A stretch of 64,000 bases of DNA from Gammaproteobacteria bacterium. Lineage in GTDB: Bacteria > Pseudomonadota > Gammaproteobacteria > JAJPIJ01. The DNA is taken from the NCBI GenBank assembly GCA_022072255.1, contig JAJVHZ010000065.1, positions 1-64,000 of the forward strand. Direction: 5' to 3'. Positions 36,805 through 47,355 of the stretch are shown one piece after another; positions within the stretch are counted from its first letter, which is position 1, and every line of letters starts with the position of its first letter. The notes beneath the pieces are model-generated. The model searched no databases. It worked only from the letters and a program-made list of their open reading frames with translations, and was not told the DNA's origin. Both the position numbers and the translations under genes were made by a program.

Positions 36805-37936
36805 TGAACTATCTCCTGAGCTTTTGCCCAATAGTTGACCTGATAGTTATGCACGGAATCGAACCTGTTGTTTAAATTGTTAATTGCCGTTTTGCGTTTG
36901 TTGTCCAATGACCGTTTCACCGAAGGGAGCCAGAGTGGTGAAATGCCCATCAATGATCGAGAGCGCAGACACCCATCCCGACCTACTTTAAATGTAGATA
37001 AAACCGGAATGCCGGAAGAGACCTGGATGATCGTTGTTCCAGTGACCGCGCTGGCGCTTGCGCCAGTGTTGTGCCAGTGATTGTGCCGGTGACTACTTGG
37101 ATATTGCGAGCCACTCTGACGCAATTTCGCCGATTGAAGTTGGCTACCTGATTACAAAGTCTTACCCGATGCTGTCCCGACGTTGTGTTAAGTAACCGAA
37201 ACTTCTTTGACCAGTTCCCAAGCTTCTGGCCAGCTCAAAGCCGTATCTGAAGGCGCCAGTGATCCGCACTTGTTGTTGGGGCGTGTATTTTGAAGGACCT
37301 ATCAGGACTGATCAGCAGTCTTGAGTCGGACCGTATGCGGCAACCTTTTTCAAAAGACCGGCGCCTGAGCCAAACCCAAGACCAACACTTATAAGGCAGA
37401 TGAGCTTCACTGAGAATTTTGCCTGTGTGAGGGACTCATCTGGCGCGGTAGTCTACGCGGTTTCCTCTTAATCGTCCACAACTTTTGCGGCTTCGGATTT
37501 AAATTTAATCTGCGTCTATCGTTCGCATATTTCAGTCAGTAAAGACAAAACCTGCGAGCCAAAAAGTAGTTTCTGATTGACGCTCGAAAGCGGACATCGT
37601 AGACTCTGCCGCGTCGGAAACGACTTCCTCACATCGGGCAGGCTGCCAACCTCACGATTCGACTTGATCGCGAATTTGTTTGAAGCCCTGATCCACTTCG
37701 ATCTGCTGGGTAGCCGCCACGAATGCTAACGAACTGAAATTCCTGGGACCAGTATTTCCATTTTCCCGTGCAATTCGCACGCAACCGCAGGTCGTCTTTG
37801 ATCTGGTGGTTTTGCGCGGGCGCTCCGGGCGCTTGTCCGAAAACATTCAACTCTGTTTTATTTCGAGCTTAGAGACTCGATTGACGGCTGCGCATGAACC
37901 AGCCGCGCATGGTCTTTACATAGAGGAGATATTTGT
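36805..37936. other. 1.1-kb region without a convincing gene
   Basis: The gap lies between divergent genes for two large secreted proteins and must hold both promoters. It contains a perfect palindrome CTGGCGC-TT-GCGCCAG (37051-37066) inside a run of GCCAGTG-like units spaced about 11 bases apart (about 37040-37090), and an inverted pair CAGATGAG/CTCATCTG at 37397-37442. Short frames near 37629-37850 do not resemble known proteins. No riboswitch core was recognised. Confidence 0.55.
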
Positions 37937-40900
37937 ATGTCGCCATCAGGCAAATCAAATCACGATGAAAGTATGAGCACCTCACCGAATTTATCGCGCG
38001 ACAGTTTTTCCTGTTTCAATATGGCCATCAGCCCGGAGCATAGACAACGATTTACCTGGGCGTTTTTTTTGATCGCTTTTCTGGCAGCTTTCAGCCTTTC
38101 GAGCTTGCGCAGTCTGTCACCAACAGGACGCGCGGCGTCCGGCGCGATCACAGGCGTCGTTTTCCAGGATTTCAACTCGAATGGCGTGCGCGACATCAAC
38201 CCGGTCATCGCCAATGACGGCGCGGGCAATATCGGACTCGCGTCCGACCGAGGCGTGCAGGGAGTCAGCGTCACGGCTTATGATCCGAGCGGCGCGGTCG
38301 CCGGTTCAAGCGTTAGCGGCGCCGACGGAAGCTATTCGTTGACAGCCACAGGCTCAGGCCCATATCGCATCGAGTTCTCAAACATTCCCGCCGGATTTCA
38401 ACCCGGCCCACACACCGCCGGAGCGACCGGAGTAGATGGATCAGGCACGACCGTTCAATTCGTCGCTGACGGCAATTCATCGAATATCAACCTGGCGCTC
38501 GTCGTTCCTCAGGAGTATTGCCAAAACAATCCGGTTCTGGTCACAAGTTGTTACGTTGGCGGCCCGCAGAACGTGGACGGCCCGGTCATTATTTCGTTCC
38601 CTTACTCGGCGGGAACTACGCGCGACGGTGGCGCCGGCCCGTTCACCGATTATGACGCTCCGATGAAAGGCATGCTCGCCAACGCGAATCAAACCGGGCC
38701 GACCTGGGGCCTGGCCTACTCACGTTCGGGAAAGAGTCTTTACGCCGCCGCGTTCATGAAAAAGCACTCTGGCTTCGGGCCGGACGGCACAGGCGCGATT
38801 TATAAAATTGACCGAACGAATCCAGCCAGTCCCGTCGTCTCGACCTTCGCCAACCTCAACACAATCTTCGGAGCCGGCGCCGCAGGTAACGATCCGCATA
38901 ACCAGAACGATTTTGATCGGGACAACGGCGACGCGGCATGGGACGCCGTCGGCAAAGTCTCGCTCGGCGGACTGGCGATTTCGGATGACGAGACCAAACT
39001 CTACGCGATGAATCTCGCTTCGCGGCAATTGCTCGAAATTCCGACGAACGTCGCTCCGACATCCGCCAACATCCGCGCTCGCAATGTTCCAGCGAATCCT
39101 CCCGGATGCTCGAACACAAACGATGTCAGGCCGTTCGCCGTCACCTATTATCAAAACAAAATCTACGTCGGGATGGTCTGCTCGGCTGAAAGCACGATTT
39201 CGCAGAGCGCGCCGGATGGCGACGCGAGTAAGCTGCGAGCTTATGTCTACTCGGTTGATCACGCTTCGCTGGATTTCAGCGCGGCGCCTGTTTTTCAGAT
39301 CGGCCTCGATTACCCGCGCCGCTGCACCGACAGCGCGCAGCAGGGGCCGGGCAATTGTTTCTCGTCCGCCTGGCGCGCCTGGTCGCCGGTTTACAAAAAC
39401 ATCGGAACGGAAGGCCGAGCGATCTATCCGCAACCCTGGCTGACCGGCATCGCGTTCGACCGTGGAAATATGATCCTGGGCATTCGTGACCGCGCTGGCG
39501 ATCAGTTCGGCGTCGAATCGCTGGATAACCCGGCGGACAACAATCGCTATTACGGCGTGACTGCGGGCGACATCCTTCGCGCTTGCGGCAGCCCCGGGTC
39601 TGGCTGGACGATGGAGAGCAACGGGCGTTGCGGCGGCTTCGGCTCAGCGCCGCAAAACAGCGGACAGGGGCCGGGCGGCGCCGAATATTATTTCCGCGAA
39701 GACGGTCCGCCTTTTCACGATGAAGTTTCCGTCGGCGGCGTTCTGGTTCTTCCCGGCTATCCCGATGTGGCCTTGACGATATTCGACCCGGTTCCGGTCT
39801 TCGAGTTGAGCACGCTCTTTGACGGCGGCGTTCGCTGGATGAGCAACGCGACAGGCGGCTACACCAAAAGCTATCGTGTTTACGACGGCGCGCGCGCTTT
39901 CAATGGGCCGTTCGGCAAGGCGAACGGGCTGGGCGATCTTGAACCGATGTGCGACGCCGCGCCGATTGAAATCGGCAACCGCATCTGGCGCGATCTGGAC
40001 GGCGACGGAATTCAGGACGCCAATGAACCAGGCGTCGCTGGCGTGACTGTGCAGCTTACGGCTCCCGATGGAACCGTTTTGGCGACCGCCGTGACCGACG
40101 CCAATGGCAATTACTATTTCTCGTCAGCAATGGGCGCGAACACGGCAAGCTCGATCTTCGGAATTTCAGGGCTGAAGCCGAACACCACCGGTTACAAGGT
40201 CAGGCTCGGCAACCCGGCGGATTTCACAGGCAACGGGCCGCTGGCGAACCACAATCTTTCGCCAGTGGACGCTGGCGGCGCTTCGCAGGATCAGCGCGAT
40301 TCCGACGCGATGTTGATGAACGGTTCGCCCGTCGTGCCTTTCAACACTGGCGGTCCCGGCGCGAACAATCACACATACGATTTCGGTTTCGTCCCGCCGG
40401 TTCAGCCGCCTGCGATCAACTGTCCGATCAACATGACGGCGGTGGCGACGAGCGTGAACGGCGCGATTGTGACTTATCCGACGCCGACCGCGACGAACGG
40501 CGCGACGGTGACTTGCGCTCCCCCATCCGGCTCAACGTTCCCGGTTGGCGTGACGACGGTGACTTGCACAGCGACCAATTCGGTAGGCAGCGCTTCCTGC
40601 AGCTTCACCGTGACGATCAATCCGCAAGCGTCGCAGAACGCCGATCTCGCCATCGTGAAGACTGACAACCAAACGATCTACACGCCTGGCGGATTGCTGG
40701 TTTACTCGATCACAGTTACCAACAACGGGCCTGCCGCTGTGACGAACGCAAAGGTCACGGACAAAATGCCGATCGCGCTGACGAACGAGACGTGGGCTTG
40801 CCAGATCACCGCGCAGGGGAACGGCCCCGGAACCAGCGCTTGCGGCGCGGCCATCGGCGTTGGCGACATCAACACTACTGTATCGTTGCGTGCGGGAGGA

Positions 40901-41953
40901 GTCGCTACCTACACGTTGCGCGCCCGCGTTTCAGCCAACGCCACAGGCAATCTGGTCAACACCGCCACTGTGACGCCGCCTGCGGGCGTGACCGATCCGA
41001 ATCCCGCCAACAACAGTTCGACCGACACCGACGTGAAGCTCAATCCCAACCCGCCGCCGCCAGGTCCCGTCGGCCCCGGAACGCCACTGCCCGGCTGGTC
41101 GGTGTTGATTTACCCGGTTTACACGTCAAGTCCGACAAACCCGGTGGCTGAAAACACGCGGATCAACCTGACCAACACCTCCACCACGCAGAACGCCTGC
41201 GTCCATCTCTTCTTCGTTGACGGCGCTTCCTGCTCGGTCGCGGACGCCTTCGTCTGCTTAACGCCAAGTCAGACCGCCAGCTTCCTGACCTCAGACCTCG
41301 ATCCGGGCACGATGGGTTACGTCGTCGCGGTCGCGGTTGATTGCGTCACCGGATGCCCGACCAACCTCAACACGCTGATCGGCGACGAGTACGTTAAGTT
41401 CAACAGCGGTTTCCAGGGCAATCTCAAAGCCGAATGCATCGCCGCGATCAGCCTGCCATCGTGCGATACGAACTCAGCAACGGCTGCGCTGAATTTCGAC
41501 GGCGTGACTTACAGCCAACTCCCGCGCGTCCTCGCGCTCGACAATATTCAGAGCGCGCGCGACGACAATTCAACGCTGCTCGTGCTCGACCGCATCGGCG
41601 GCAATCTGGCGACAGGCGTCGGCACGCTGGGTTCGATCTTCGGCATCCTATACGACGACGCCGAGAACGCCTTCAGCTTCACCTTCACCGGCAATGCGTG
41701 TCAGATCAAACAGACGCTGTCGAATAACTTCCCGCGCACCGCGCCGCGTCTCGATACATTGATTCCATCGGGACGCAGCGGGTGGATGAAACTCTGGCCC
41801 GCGTCCGAAATGGCCGTCATCGGCGCAATGTTCAATCACAATCCGAACGCGGCGTCGAGTAGTTCGGCGTATGGAGGCGCGCACGGCTTGCACGCGCTGA
41901 GACTGCAACCGAGCGCCGGCTTCACAATTCCGGTATTCCCGCCGAGTTGTTAG
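37937..41953 (+). CDS. Large secreted protein with SdrD B-like, HYR-like and DUF11 domains
   Basis: AGGAGAT precedes the ATG at 37937; the product has 1338 residues. A hydrophobic segment near residues 36-56 ([19 protein letters not shown]) is the export signal, after an unusually long N-terminus. A prealbumin-like SdrD B repeat lies near 68-190 ([16 protein letters not shown]), and another near 670-790 ([20 protein letters not shown]). Between them is a cysteine-containing region of about 450 residues that may form a beta-propeller ([20 protein letters not shown]). A HYR-like domain ([20 protein letters not shown]) and a DUF11 domain ([20 protein letters not shown]) follow, then a C-terminal domain of about 300 residues. 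It is probably a cell-surface or released adhesin-like protein. A terminator hairpin follows. Confidence 0.85.
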   Translation: MSPSGKSNHDESMSTSPNLSRDSFSCFNMAISPEHRQRFTWAFFLIAFLAAFSLSSLRSLSPTGRAASGAITGVVFQDFNSNGVRDINPVIANDGAGNIGLASDRGVQGVSVTAYDPSGAVAGSSVSGADGSYSLTATGSGPYRIEFSNIPAGFQPGPHTAGATGVDGSGTTVQFVADGNSSNINLALVVPQEYCQNNPVLVTSCYVGGPQNVDGPVIISFPYSAGTTRDGGAGPFTDYDAPMKGMLANANQTGPTWGLAYSRSGKSLYAAAFMKKHSGFGPDGTGAIYKIDRTNPASPVVSTFANLNTIFGAGAAGNDPHNQNDFDRDNGDAAWDAVGKVSLGGLAISDDETKLYAMNLASRQLLEIPTNVAPTSANIRARNVPANPPGCSNTNDVRPFAVTYYQNKIYVGMVCSAESTISQSAPDGDASKLRAYVYSVDHASLDFSAAPVFQIGLDYPRRCTDSAQQGPGNCFSSAWRAWSPVYKNIGTEGRAIYPQPWLTGIAFDRGNMILGIRDRAGDQFGVESLDNPADNNRYYGVTAGDILRACGSPGSGWTMESNGRCGGFGSAPQNSGQGPGGAEYYFREDGPPFHDEVSVGGVLVLPGYPDVALTIFDPVPVFELSTLFDGGVRWMSNATGGYTKSYRVYDGARAFNGPFGKANGLGDLEPMCDAAPIEIGNRIWRDLDGDGIQDANEPGVAGVTVQLTAPDGTVLATAVTDANGNYYFSSAMGANTASSIFGISGLKPNTTGYKVRLGNPADFTGNGPLANHNLSPVDAGGASQDQRDSDAMLMNGSPVVPFNTGGPGANNHTYDFGFVPPVQPPAINCPINMTAVATSVNGAIVTYPTPTATNGATVTCAPPSGSTFPVGVTTVTCTATNSVGSASCSFTVTINPQASQNADLAIVKTDNQTIYTPGGLLVYSITVTNNGPAAVTNAKVTDKMPIALTNETWACQITAQGNGPGTSACGAAIGVGDINTTVSLRAGGVATYTLRARVSANATGNLVNTATVTPPAGVTDPNPANNSSTDTDVKLNPNPPPPGPVGPGTPLPGWSVLIYPVYTSSPTNPVAENTRINLTNTSTTQNACVHLFFVDGASCSVADAFVCLTPSQTASFLTSDLDPGTMGYVVAVAVDCVTGCPTNLNTLIGDEYVKFNSGFQGNLKAECIAAISLPSCDTNSATAALNFDGVTYSQLPRVLALDNIQSARDDNSTLLVLDRIGGNLATGVGTLGSIFGILYDDAENAFSFTFTGNACQIKQTLSNNFPRTAPRLDTLIPSGRSGWMKLWPASEMAVIGAMFNHNPNAASSSSAYGGAHGLHALRLQPSAGFTIPVFPPSC

Positions 41954-41970
41954 ACAGGTTTGAAATCAGA

Positions 41971-42017
41971 ACGGGCAATTTCCTGCGGTCAGAAGTTTTG
42001 CGCAGGAAATTGCCCGT
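41971..42017 (+). terminator. Strong hairpin after the large surface-protein gene
   Basis: ACGGGCAATTTCCTGCG pairs perfectly over 17 bp with CGCAGGAAATTGCCCGT around a 13-base loop, 18 bases after the stop codon. No T tract follows, so it may be a bidirectional stop or an mRNA-protecting hairpin. Confidence 0.7.
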
Positions 42018-42036
42018 CGGGAAAATGGCGGTTTAT

Positions 42037-42078
42037 CCCTTTCCCCTCACTTCCCTTTCCCCTCACTTCCCTTTCCTG
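42037..42078. repeat. Short tandem repeat at a gene 3' end
   Basis: The 16-base unit CCCTTTCCCCTCACTT occurs twice and a third partial copy follows. It spans the stop codon of the gene at 42063, so the duplication extended the 3' end of that gene. Confidence 0.7.
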
Positions 42079-42761
42079 ATCATCTGCAACAACCGCTCCG
42101 CGTGATTGCGCGCGATCAGCGGCACACCCTCGTCCAGCTTGATGGTTTTCAGGATCGGCTCGAAGCGTCGCGGATCGGCGATGTGATTGGACTTCAATTC
42201 GCTTTCCAGAAACCGCAACTGCGCGGGCGTCGAGATCGGATCATTCTGGAGCACAGCTTCGAGTTCAAAGACTCTGGTTTCCTGCGTGACGATGTTGCGG
42301 AAGATTTCGCTCAACCGGTTCATGCTCTGGTTGTCGGTGTAGTTGAATTTGACCGTCCGCTCTTTCCCCGCCCGCGAATAAGTGATCGTCATGTTTCCCA
42401 GATGCGAGAAGTCTTTTTTGTGCTGGTAATTCTCGCTGCTTGCCAGAAAGTTCAGATCGTCGAAGAGCAGTTGAAGTTGCGAAAGCACCTCCGAAGAGAG
42501 CGCGAGTTTATTGACGATTTCATCGCTGTCCTTGCGCTGAAATCGGAACTTGCCCTGCCCGGAGCCGTCGAAGTCCAATTCCTGAACCGGCGTCGTGAAG
42601 CGCGGATTTTCAAAGAGGTAGTGGAAGTGAGCGCCCGCGCCCGCATCGCGCGAATTGCTGGTCAAAGCCTGGCTGATCTCGATGCTCGTTTGCGAAAACA
42701 CCGGGGTTTTGAATGTGAAGAGCAGGATTGCGGTGAAGAGTGCGAGTGTAAGATTGCGCAT
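42063..42761 (-). CDS. Secreted protein of unknown function
   Basis: A 232-residue protein with a clear signal peptide ([20 protein letters not shown], cleavage near VFSQ). The mature part has a beta-rich half ([20 protein letters not shown] and [20 protein letters not shown]) and a helical half ending in basic residues. I do not recognise the family. It lies 69 bases downstream of the M1-peptidase-like gene on the same strand and is probably co-expressed with it in the periplasm. Its last codons fall in a 16-base tandem repeat. Confidence 0.72.
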   Translation of the reverse strand: MRNLTLALFTAILLFTFKTPVFSQTSIEISQALTSNSRDAGAGAHFHYLFENPRFTTPVQELDFDGSGQGKFRFQRKDSDEIVNKLALSSEVLSQLQLLFDDLNFLASSENYQHKKDFSHLGNMTITYSRAGKERTVKFNYTDNQSMNRLSEIFRNIVTQETRVFELEAVLQNDPISTPAQLRFLESELKSNHIADPRRFEPILKTIKLDEGVPLIARNHAERLLQMIRKGK

Positions 42762-42830
42762 GATGAAACTGCATAACGCCAGGTTGAATCAGGTGGGACA
42801 ATTCGGCAAATTGTCCCACCGCAACCCAAT

Positions 42831-44975
42831 CTAGTTTGTTTGGCTCTCGCCCGTCTGCTGGCCGGTCTTCTTCTTCCCGAAAGGTTCGGACAGGAAGTTT
42901 TGCGCCGTCGCCTGGGCGTTGTCGTAATTGCTGCCGTTGCTGATCGCCTTGTTGTATTCGCCTATGGCGCGTTCGCGCTGGCCGATGGCGTCCCACGAAT
43001 TTCCGCGATAGATGTATGACCAGACTTCGATCCAATCGGGCCGCAAATTTCCATTCAACGCCTGGTCGAACGCGTCGAGCGCCTTGTTCCAGTTGCGCTG
43101 GCCCATGTAGAGCAATCCCAGGTTGTACCAGGCCCACGAATTGCCGCGATTGAGTTTGATCGCAGCCTGGAACTGCTGCTCGGCTTCGATGTATTCCTGC
43201 TCGCGGAAATGCTCGATACCGCGCCGCACGATCACGCCCTGGCGCAACTCCTCGGAGCTGTGAAGCACTTTCGAATCGGGGTCAACGATCACCTCGATCG
43301 GTTTGCTCTTGGTCGAGAGGTCGAAATCAGCCGATGTGCCCTTCATCAGCAATGTCTGCCGCTCGGCGCCGGCTTCAGTGCGCAGGATGATGTCAACCGG
43401 CATCTCGAACGTATCCAAATCCTGTTTGACGGTCCCGGGCACGCGGAAGCCGTCTTTGGTGCGGAGCATTCGATATTCCGAACGGAATTCAGGCACGCCA
43501 GTCGAATCAACCCACTGGCCGAAGAAGAAGCGCAAATCACGCCCGGCGGTTTTGGTGGCGAACGCCTCGAAATCGTCGAGCGTGACGTTCCTGCCGTCGT
43601 TCTTGACGTAGTAATCGCGCATCATCTTGTCGAACTTATCTTCACCCAGCAACTGGCGCAGCATATTGAAGACCAGCGCGCCTTTGTAAAAGACCACCGA
43701 GCGGAAAGCCGGAGTTTGATCATCGAGTTGTTTCGGCGCGTTGCGGATCGAAGCCGATTGCTCGAACGCCAGAGCCTTCTCCAACTCGGCTTGAATGGTC
43801 TGCTGGAAAAGCGTTTCGTTCGCGTTGTCTTTGACGTAAAGCAGCGTGCTGAATTCGGCCAGCCCCTGTGACAGCCACGTGTCGTCGAACGATTTCAAAC
43901 CGACCGCCTGCCCCCACCATTGATAAGCCACTTCGCGCGCCAGTTTCTCGTCAATCCCCGAAGTCAGCGCGCGTGGAGAAACGAACATCACGCCCGGCCC
44001 GGAGTAAGTCTCCAACGTCTCTTCGTCGGTTTCGGCGACGACCAGACGATTGCCGAACGCGTAGCGACCGAATTTTGACGAGTAATATTCGAGGTGTTTG
44101 CCGATGACTTCCGAAGCGTGATCGGCCCACTTCTCGTCGCCAGCTTTGACGTAGAAATCAACCGCGAACCCGCCGTGATTCGACGTGCGGACGATGTATT
44201 TCGCGGCGGCGAAATTGCCCGGCAACACGGGCTTCGAACAGGTGAAAAACCAGGTTGTGAATTCTTCCTTCGTCTTTTGATCGGCTATCGGAATGGGAGC
44301 TACCGGCTGTTCGCTGTAACCGGCGACCAGCACGCCTTTCGGGACTTTGATGTTGATGGCGTAAGTTGCGCGGTCGGCGGCGTATTCGTGAAATGGGAAC
44401 CAGCGCGCGGCATAGAAGAGATAGGAGCCTTGATCGCCGACATAGGCCAGCCGGGCGTTCGAGATCGGCCCGCCCTGCGATGATTCCAGCGCGCCTTCGT
44501 ATTCGAAAACCAGCGTGACCGGCTGCCCGGCGGGAACCACGCTGCCCAGATCAACGCGGACGTTCATGTTCTCGCGATTGTCCTGAATGAACTGAAGCTC
44601 GCCCGGAGCGGATTGCGCGGGTTGCGCGGTCGCGGCTGCCCCTTTCGGTTTTTGCGCCACCGGCTTGAGATTCTGCCCGCGAGTGGCGGGAGCGACAGCA
44701 GCGGTCGTTGTAGCCGTCACAGGCGCATCAGCGCGCGTGATACGGCTGATCGTGAGCGAACCGTTCATTTCAAAGACGGCTGACCTGGTGTCGGCCTGCG
44801 GAACAAACCGCACTTCGGCGCGAGCCTTCAGCAACTGCGCCGACGGAATCAACTCGGCGTCAATCTTGTAATGCTGAACATCGAAATCGGTTGCGCCCTT
44901 CTGCGCCGAAACCACGCCAGCGGCCAGCGCGAAGGCCATAAACGTAAACATCCCAAGCAAAAATATTTTTTTCAT
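42831..44975 (-). CDS. M1-peptidase-like protein lacking the zinc site, with TPR repeats
   Basis: The ATG at 44975 gives 714 residues with a signal peptide ([20 protein letters not shown]). An N-terminal beta domain and a central gluzincin-like domain match M1 aminopeptidases, but the HExxH site reads REVAYQWWG near residue 345, and the later NEG-x-AE glutamate ligand is replaced in WLSQGLAEF. The substrate motif GAMEN is also absent ([10 protein letters not shown]). It is therefore probably not a zinc peptidase and may bind peptides or proteins. Two TPR units lie near residues 590-690 ([20 protein letters not shown]). A low-complexity Ala/Thr segment at 95-135 separates N-terminal strands. 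It may act with the secreted protein just downstream. Confidence 0.85.
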   Translation of the reverse strand: MKKIFLLGMFTFMAFALAAGVVSAQKGATDFDVQHYKIDAELIPSAQLLKARAEVRFVPQADTRSAVFEMNGSLTISRITRADAPVTATTTAAVAPATRGQNLKPVAQKPKGAAATAQPAQSAPGELQFIQDNRENMNVRVDLGSVVPAGQPVTLVFEYEGALESSQGGPISNARLAYVGDQGSYLFYAARWFPFHEYAADRATYAINIKVPKGVLVAGYSEQPVAPIPIADQKTKEEFTTWFFTCSKPVLPGNFAAAKYIVRTSNHGGFAVDFYVKAGDEKWADHASEVIGKHLEYYSSKFGRYAFGNRLVVAETDEETLETYSGPGVMFVSPRALTSGIDEKLAREVAYQWWGQAVGLKSFDDTWLSQGLAEFSTLLYVKDNANETLFQQTIQAELEKALAFEQSASIRNAPKQLDDQTPAFRSVVFYKGALVFNMLRQLLGEDKFDKMMRDYYVKNDGRNVTLDDFEAFATKTAGRDLRFFFGQWVDSTGVPEFRSEYRMLRTKDGFRVPGTVKQDLDTFEMPVDIILRTEAGAERQTLLMKGTSADFDLSTKSKPIEVIVDPDSKVLHSSEELRQGVIVRRGIEHFREQEYIEAEQQFQAAIKLNRGNSWAWYNLGLLYMGQRNWNKALDAFDQALNGNLRPDWIEVWSYIYRGNSWDAIGQRERAIGEYNKAISNGSNYDNAQATAQNFLSEPFGKKKTGQQTGESQTN

Positions 44976-45234
44976 CTTGTTTGCCCCCACTTCTATTTCT
45001 CTTCTCAACCGCGCGTGTTGTTTGTTGATTTGCGTGGATTATAGCATCACAACGCTCTTTTGAAAGGCGGGCCTGATCGCATAATCACCCTGCCTTCGAA
45101 GCTAATGACGGCTGAACGATGAACATCGGCTCACTTGCAGTTTTCATAGCGGTTGATGTGGCATAATGCGCGCGCCGGCCCGATGCGCCCCGATCCAATG
45201 ATCCTGATCCAATGAAAAGACACCGCTAAGGTAA

Positions 45235-45741
45235 ATGGCATTGAAGAAGCTGCTGAAGTTCCACAAATACGCGTTCGACTGGGAAAACTACCTGCTGCTG
45301 GCGCGAGCCATCCGCGCCGCCTCGCTGGCGCGTAAAAGCCTGTCGGGAAACGCAGCCTCGCCCAGTCTCGCCTCATCTCTGAACGCCGTAAATCAGATGT
45401 ATCTCTCGCCGCAACCCGGTTGGAAGATTTCCGATCCCGAAAAGATCGCGCTCTTCGCAAGCTTCGTGGTCAGCGTCCCAGTCGCCTGGGGCAAGTGTGT
45501 TCAGCAATCCCTGATCGCTTATCGGCTGCTCAACGGCTACGGCATCCCGGCGAAGATTTGCTTCGGCGTCAATCGCGATGAATCGAGCGACGATGGCCAC
45601 GCCTGGGTAATCAGGCTGAGCGATCCGCAGCAAGCTCTCGGCGAAAAGTCCGATCCGCGCGAAAGATTCAAACTTGTCTACACATCACCGCTGCCCGACC
45701 AAAGCGTTTTTCGACGGGACGCTAACTCTCCCCTATCTTGA
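45235..45741 (+). CDS. Lasso-peptide B2-like transglutaminase (solitary)
   Basis: A 168-residue protein with AAGGTAA before the ATG. The C-terminal half matches the transglutaminase-like B2 domain of lasso-peptide maturation enzymes: a cysteine in [20 protein letters not shown], a following [15 protein letters not shown] with the histidine, and a nearby aspartate, forming a Cys-His-Asp triad. In lasso clusters B2 cleaves the precursor's leader. No precursor, B1 or C gene lies nearby, so it is probably a stand-alone relative with an unknown substrate. The N-terminal 60 residues are helical and basic. Its last 20 bases overlap the 3' end of the opposing HtrA gene. Confidence 0.8.
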   Translation: MALKKLLKFHKYAFDWENYLLLARAIRAASLARKSLSGNAASPSLASSLNAVNQMYLSPQPGWKISDPEKIALFASFVVSVPVAWGKCVQQSLIAYRLLNGYGIPAKICFGVNRDESSDDGHAWVIRLSDPQQALGEKSDPRERFKLVYTSPLPDQSVFRRDANSPLS

Positions 45742-47221
45742 TCGCGGCGAATCTGATGGCGCGCTGGTACGGACTGGTAAAACGAATCACCAGAGTGTCG
45801 CCTTTGCGTAGCTGCGCGGTGACTTTCTGGAAATCCGCGAGGCTGTGAATCGGCTGGCGATTGGCTTCGAGGATGACCTGTCCTGGCGAAAGACGTGAAT
45901 CGGCGGCGGGGCCTAGCGGATCAACTTCTGAGACGATCACACCGCCCGCAATTTCATCGCTCAGCCTGCCGACGCGCAAATCGCGCAGGACTTCGGGAGT
46001 ATTTTCCCGCACGGAGAAACCTAGTGAAAGTCCGGTGTTCTGGCCGCTGATGTGCCCGCTCTTTTCTGACGCCAGGCGAACCTGGGGCGAACTGGCGGCG
46101 GCGTCTTCAGGGCGGCGATCCAGAGTCGGATAAAATTTCATCTGCTGCCCGCCGCGAACAATCGCAATCTCAACCTGCTGCTGAGGCGCGGCGCTCGACA
46201 CCTGGATGAAGAAGTCATCGGTTTGCCGGATCGAGCGCCCGTTGAAATGCGTGATCACGTCGTAAGGCTGAATGCCAGCGCGCGCCGCCGGGAGATTGTT
46301 CGAGACATCAGCGACAACGATCCCTTGAACATCGCCAAGATTAAGCCCGTCCCGAAGTTCCGGCGTCAAAGCGGCCGGGGTCAATCCCAGATAGCCGCGT
46401 TCGACAAAGCCGTGAGCGCGCAATTGCTCGACAACGCGTTTGACCACGTTGATCGGCACGGCGAAGCTGATGCCGCGCCCGTCGCTGCGGATCACCGTGT
46501 TGACGCCGACCACTTCGCCGCGCCGGTTGAGCAGCGGCCCGCCAGAGTTGCCGCGATTGATGGCGGCGTCGGTTTGAATGAAATCCTCGAATGGTTCGGC
46601 TTCGTAAACTTTCCGGCCCTTCGCGCTGACGATGCCCGCAGTGACCGAGCGTTCGTATTCGAGCGGGTTGCCGATGGCGATCACCGGATCGCCCACGCGG
46701 ACAGCGTCGGAATCTCCCATGCTGAGCGGTTCCAGTCCGGTCGCTTCGATTTTGAGCAGGGCCAGATCGGTAGCCCGGTCAAATCCGACCACCGTAGCGG
46801 CGTGAGTTCGCCCGTCGAGCAGTTTGACGCGGACACGGTCGGCGTTTGCGATCACGTGCTGATTGGTGACGATCAAACCTTCGGGATCAACGATGAATCC
46901 GGCGCCTGTGCCTCGTTGCACGCGGGTTTCAGCAGACCCATTTCCGCCAGGACTGCCTGAAGGGACTTCGTCCGCTCGAAGCGCTCGCGTCGCCAGTATC
47001 GTCACCACGCTCTGGTTTGCCTCAGCCACGACATCGGCGTTCGAGCCGCTGAGACCGCTGCGGGCAAAGCTTCCCTTTCCTCCCGGCTGGCCTCCGAATA
47101 AAAACGACTGAAAAACGCGCGGGCGGATAAACGACGCGATGACCAAAACCAGCGCGGTAGCCCCAACCACCAGCGCGCACAAAAAAGCAAAGAAAAGTCC
47201 ACGTTTCATAAAAGCTCGCAT
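45722..47221 (-). CDS. HtrA/DegP-like serine protease with two PDZ domains
   Basis: The ATG at 47221 has GGAAAG six bases upstream and gives 499 residues; a start at 47263 is possible. An N-terminal membrane helix ([20 protein letters not shown]) anchors it. The protease domain shows the full triad: His in [13 protein letters not shown], Asp in [13 protein letters not shown] and Ser in [22 protein letters not shown]1 starts near [20 protein letters not shown] and PDZ2 near [19 protein letters not shown]. HtrA proteases degrade or refold damaged envelope proteins. The gene overlaps the transglutaminase gene tail to tail by 20 bases. Confidence 0.92.
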   Translation of the reverse strand: MRAFMKRGLFFAFLCALVVGATALVLVIASFIRPRVFQSFLFGGQPGGKGSFARSGLSGSNADVVAEANQSVVTILATRALRADEVPSGSPGGNGSAETRVQRGTGAGFIVDPEGLIVTNQHVIANADRVRVKLLDGRTHAATVVGFDRATDLALLKIEATGLEPLSMGDSDAVRVGDPVIAIGNPLEYERSVTAGIVSAKGRKVYEAEPFEDFIQTDAAINRGNSGGPLLNRRGEVVGVNTVIRSDGRGISFAVPINVVKRVVEQLRAHGFVERGYLGLTPAALTPELRDGLNLGDVQGIVVADVSNNLPAARAGIQPYDVITHFNGRSIRQTDDFFIQVSSAAPQQQVEIAIVRGGQQMKFYPTLDRRPEDAAASSPQVRLASEKSGHISGQNTGLSLGFSVRENTPEVLRDLRVGRLSDEIAGGVIVSEVDPLGPAADSRLSPGQVILEANRQPIHSLADFQKVTAQLRKGDTLVIRFTSPYQRAIRFAAIKIGES

Positions 47222-47355
47222 GAAGTCTTTCCGACAAACTGCGCCTGTTTTTTTAGTAGGCATTCACCCGCCTGAACGCGCGGGCGTCACTTTCGGAAAT
47301 ATGCAGGCCAAGATGCCTGCGGTGGGGGTAAGGGTTGGTTACCCGGTTATTCTGG

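Noticed and set aside
37629-37850. Minus-strand frame of 73 codons in the 1.1-kb gap
   Set aside because: No ribosome site, no recognisable domain and overlapping competing frames.
42831-44975. Active M1 aminopeptidase
   Set aside because: The zinc ligands and GAMEN motif are replaced; only the fold is retained.
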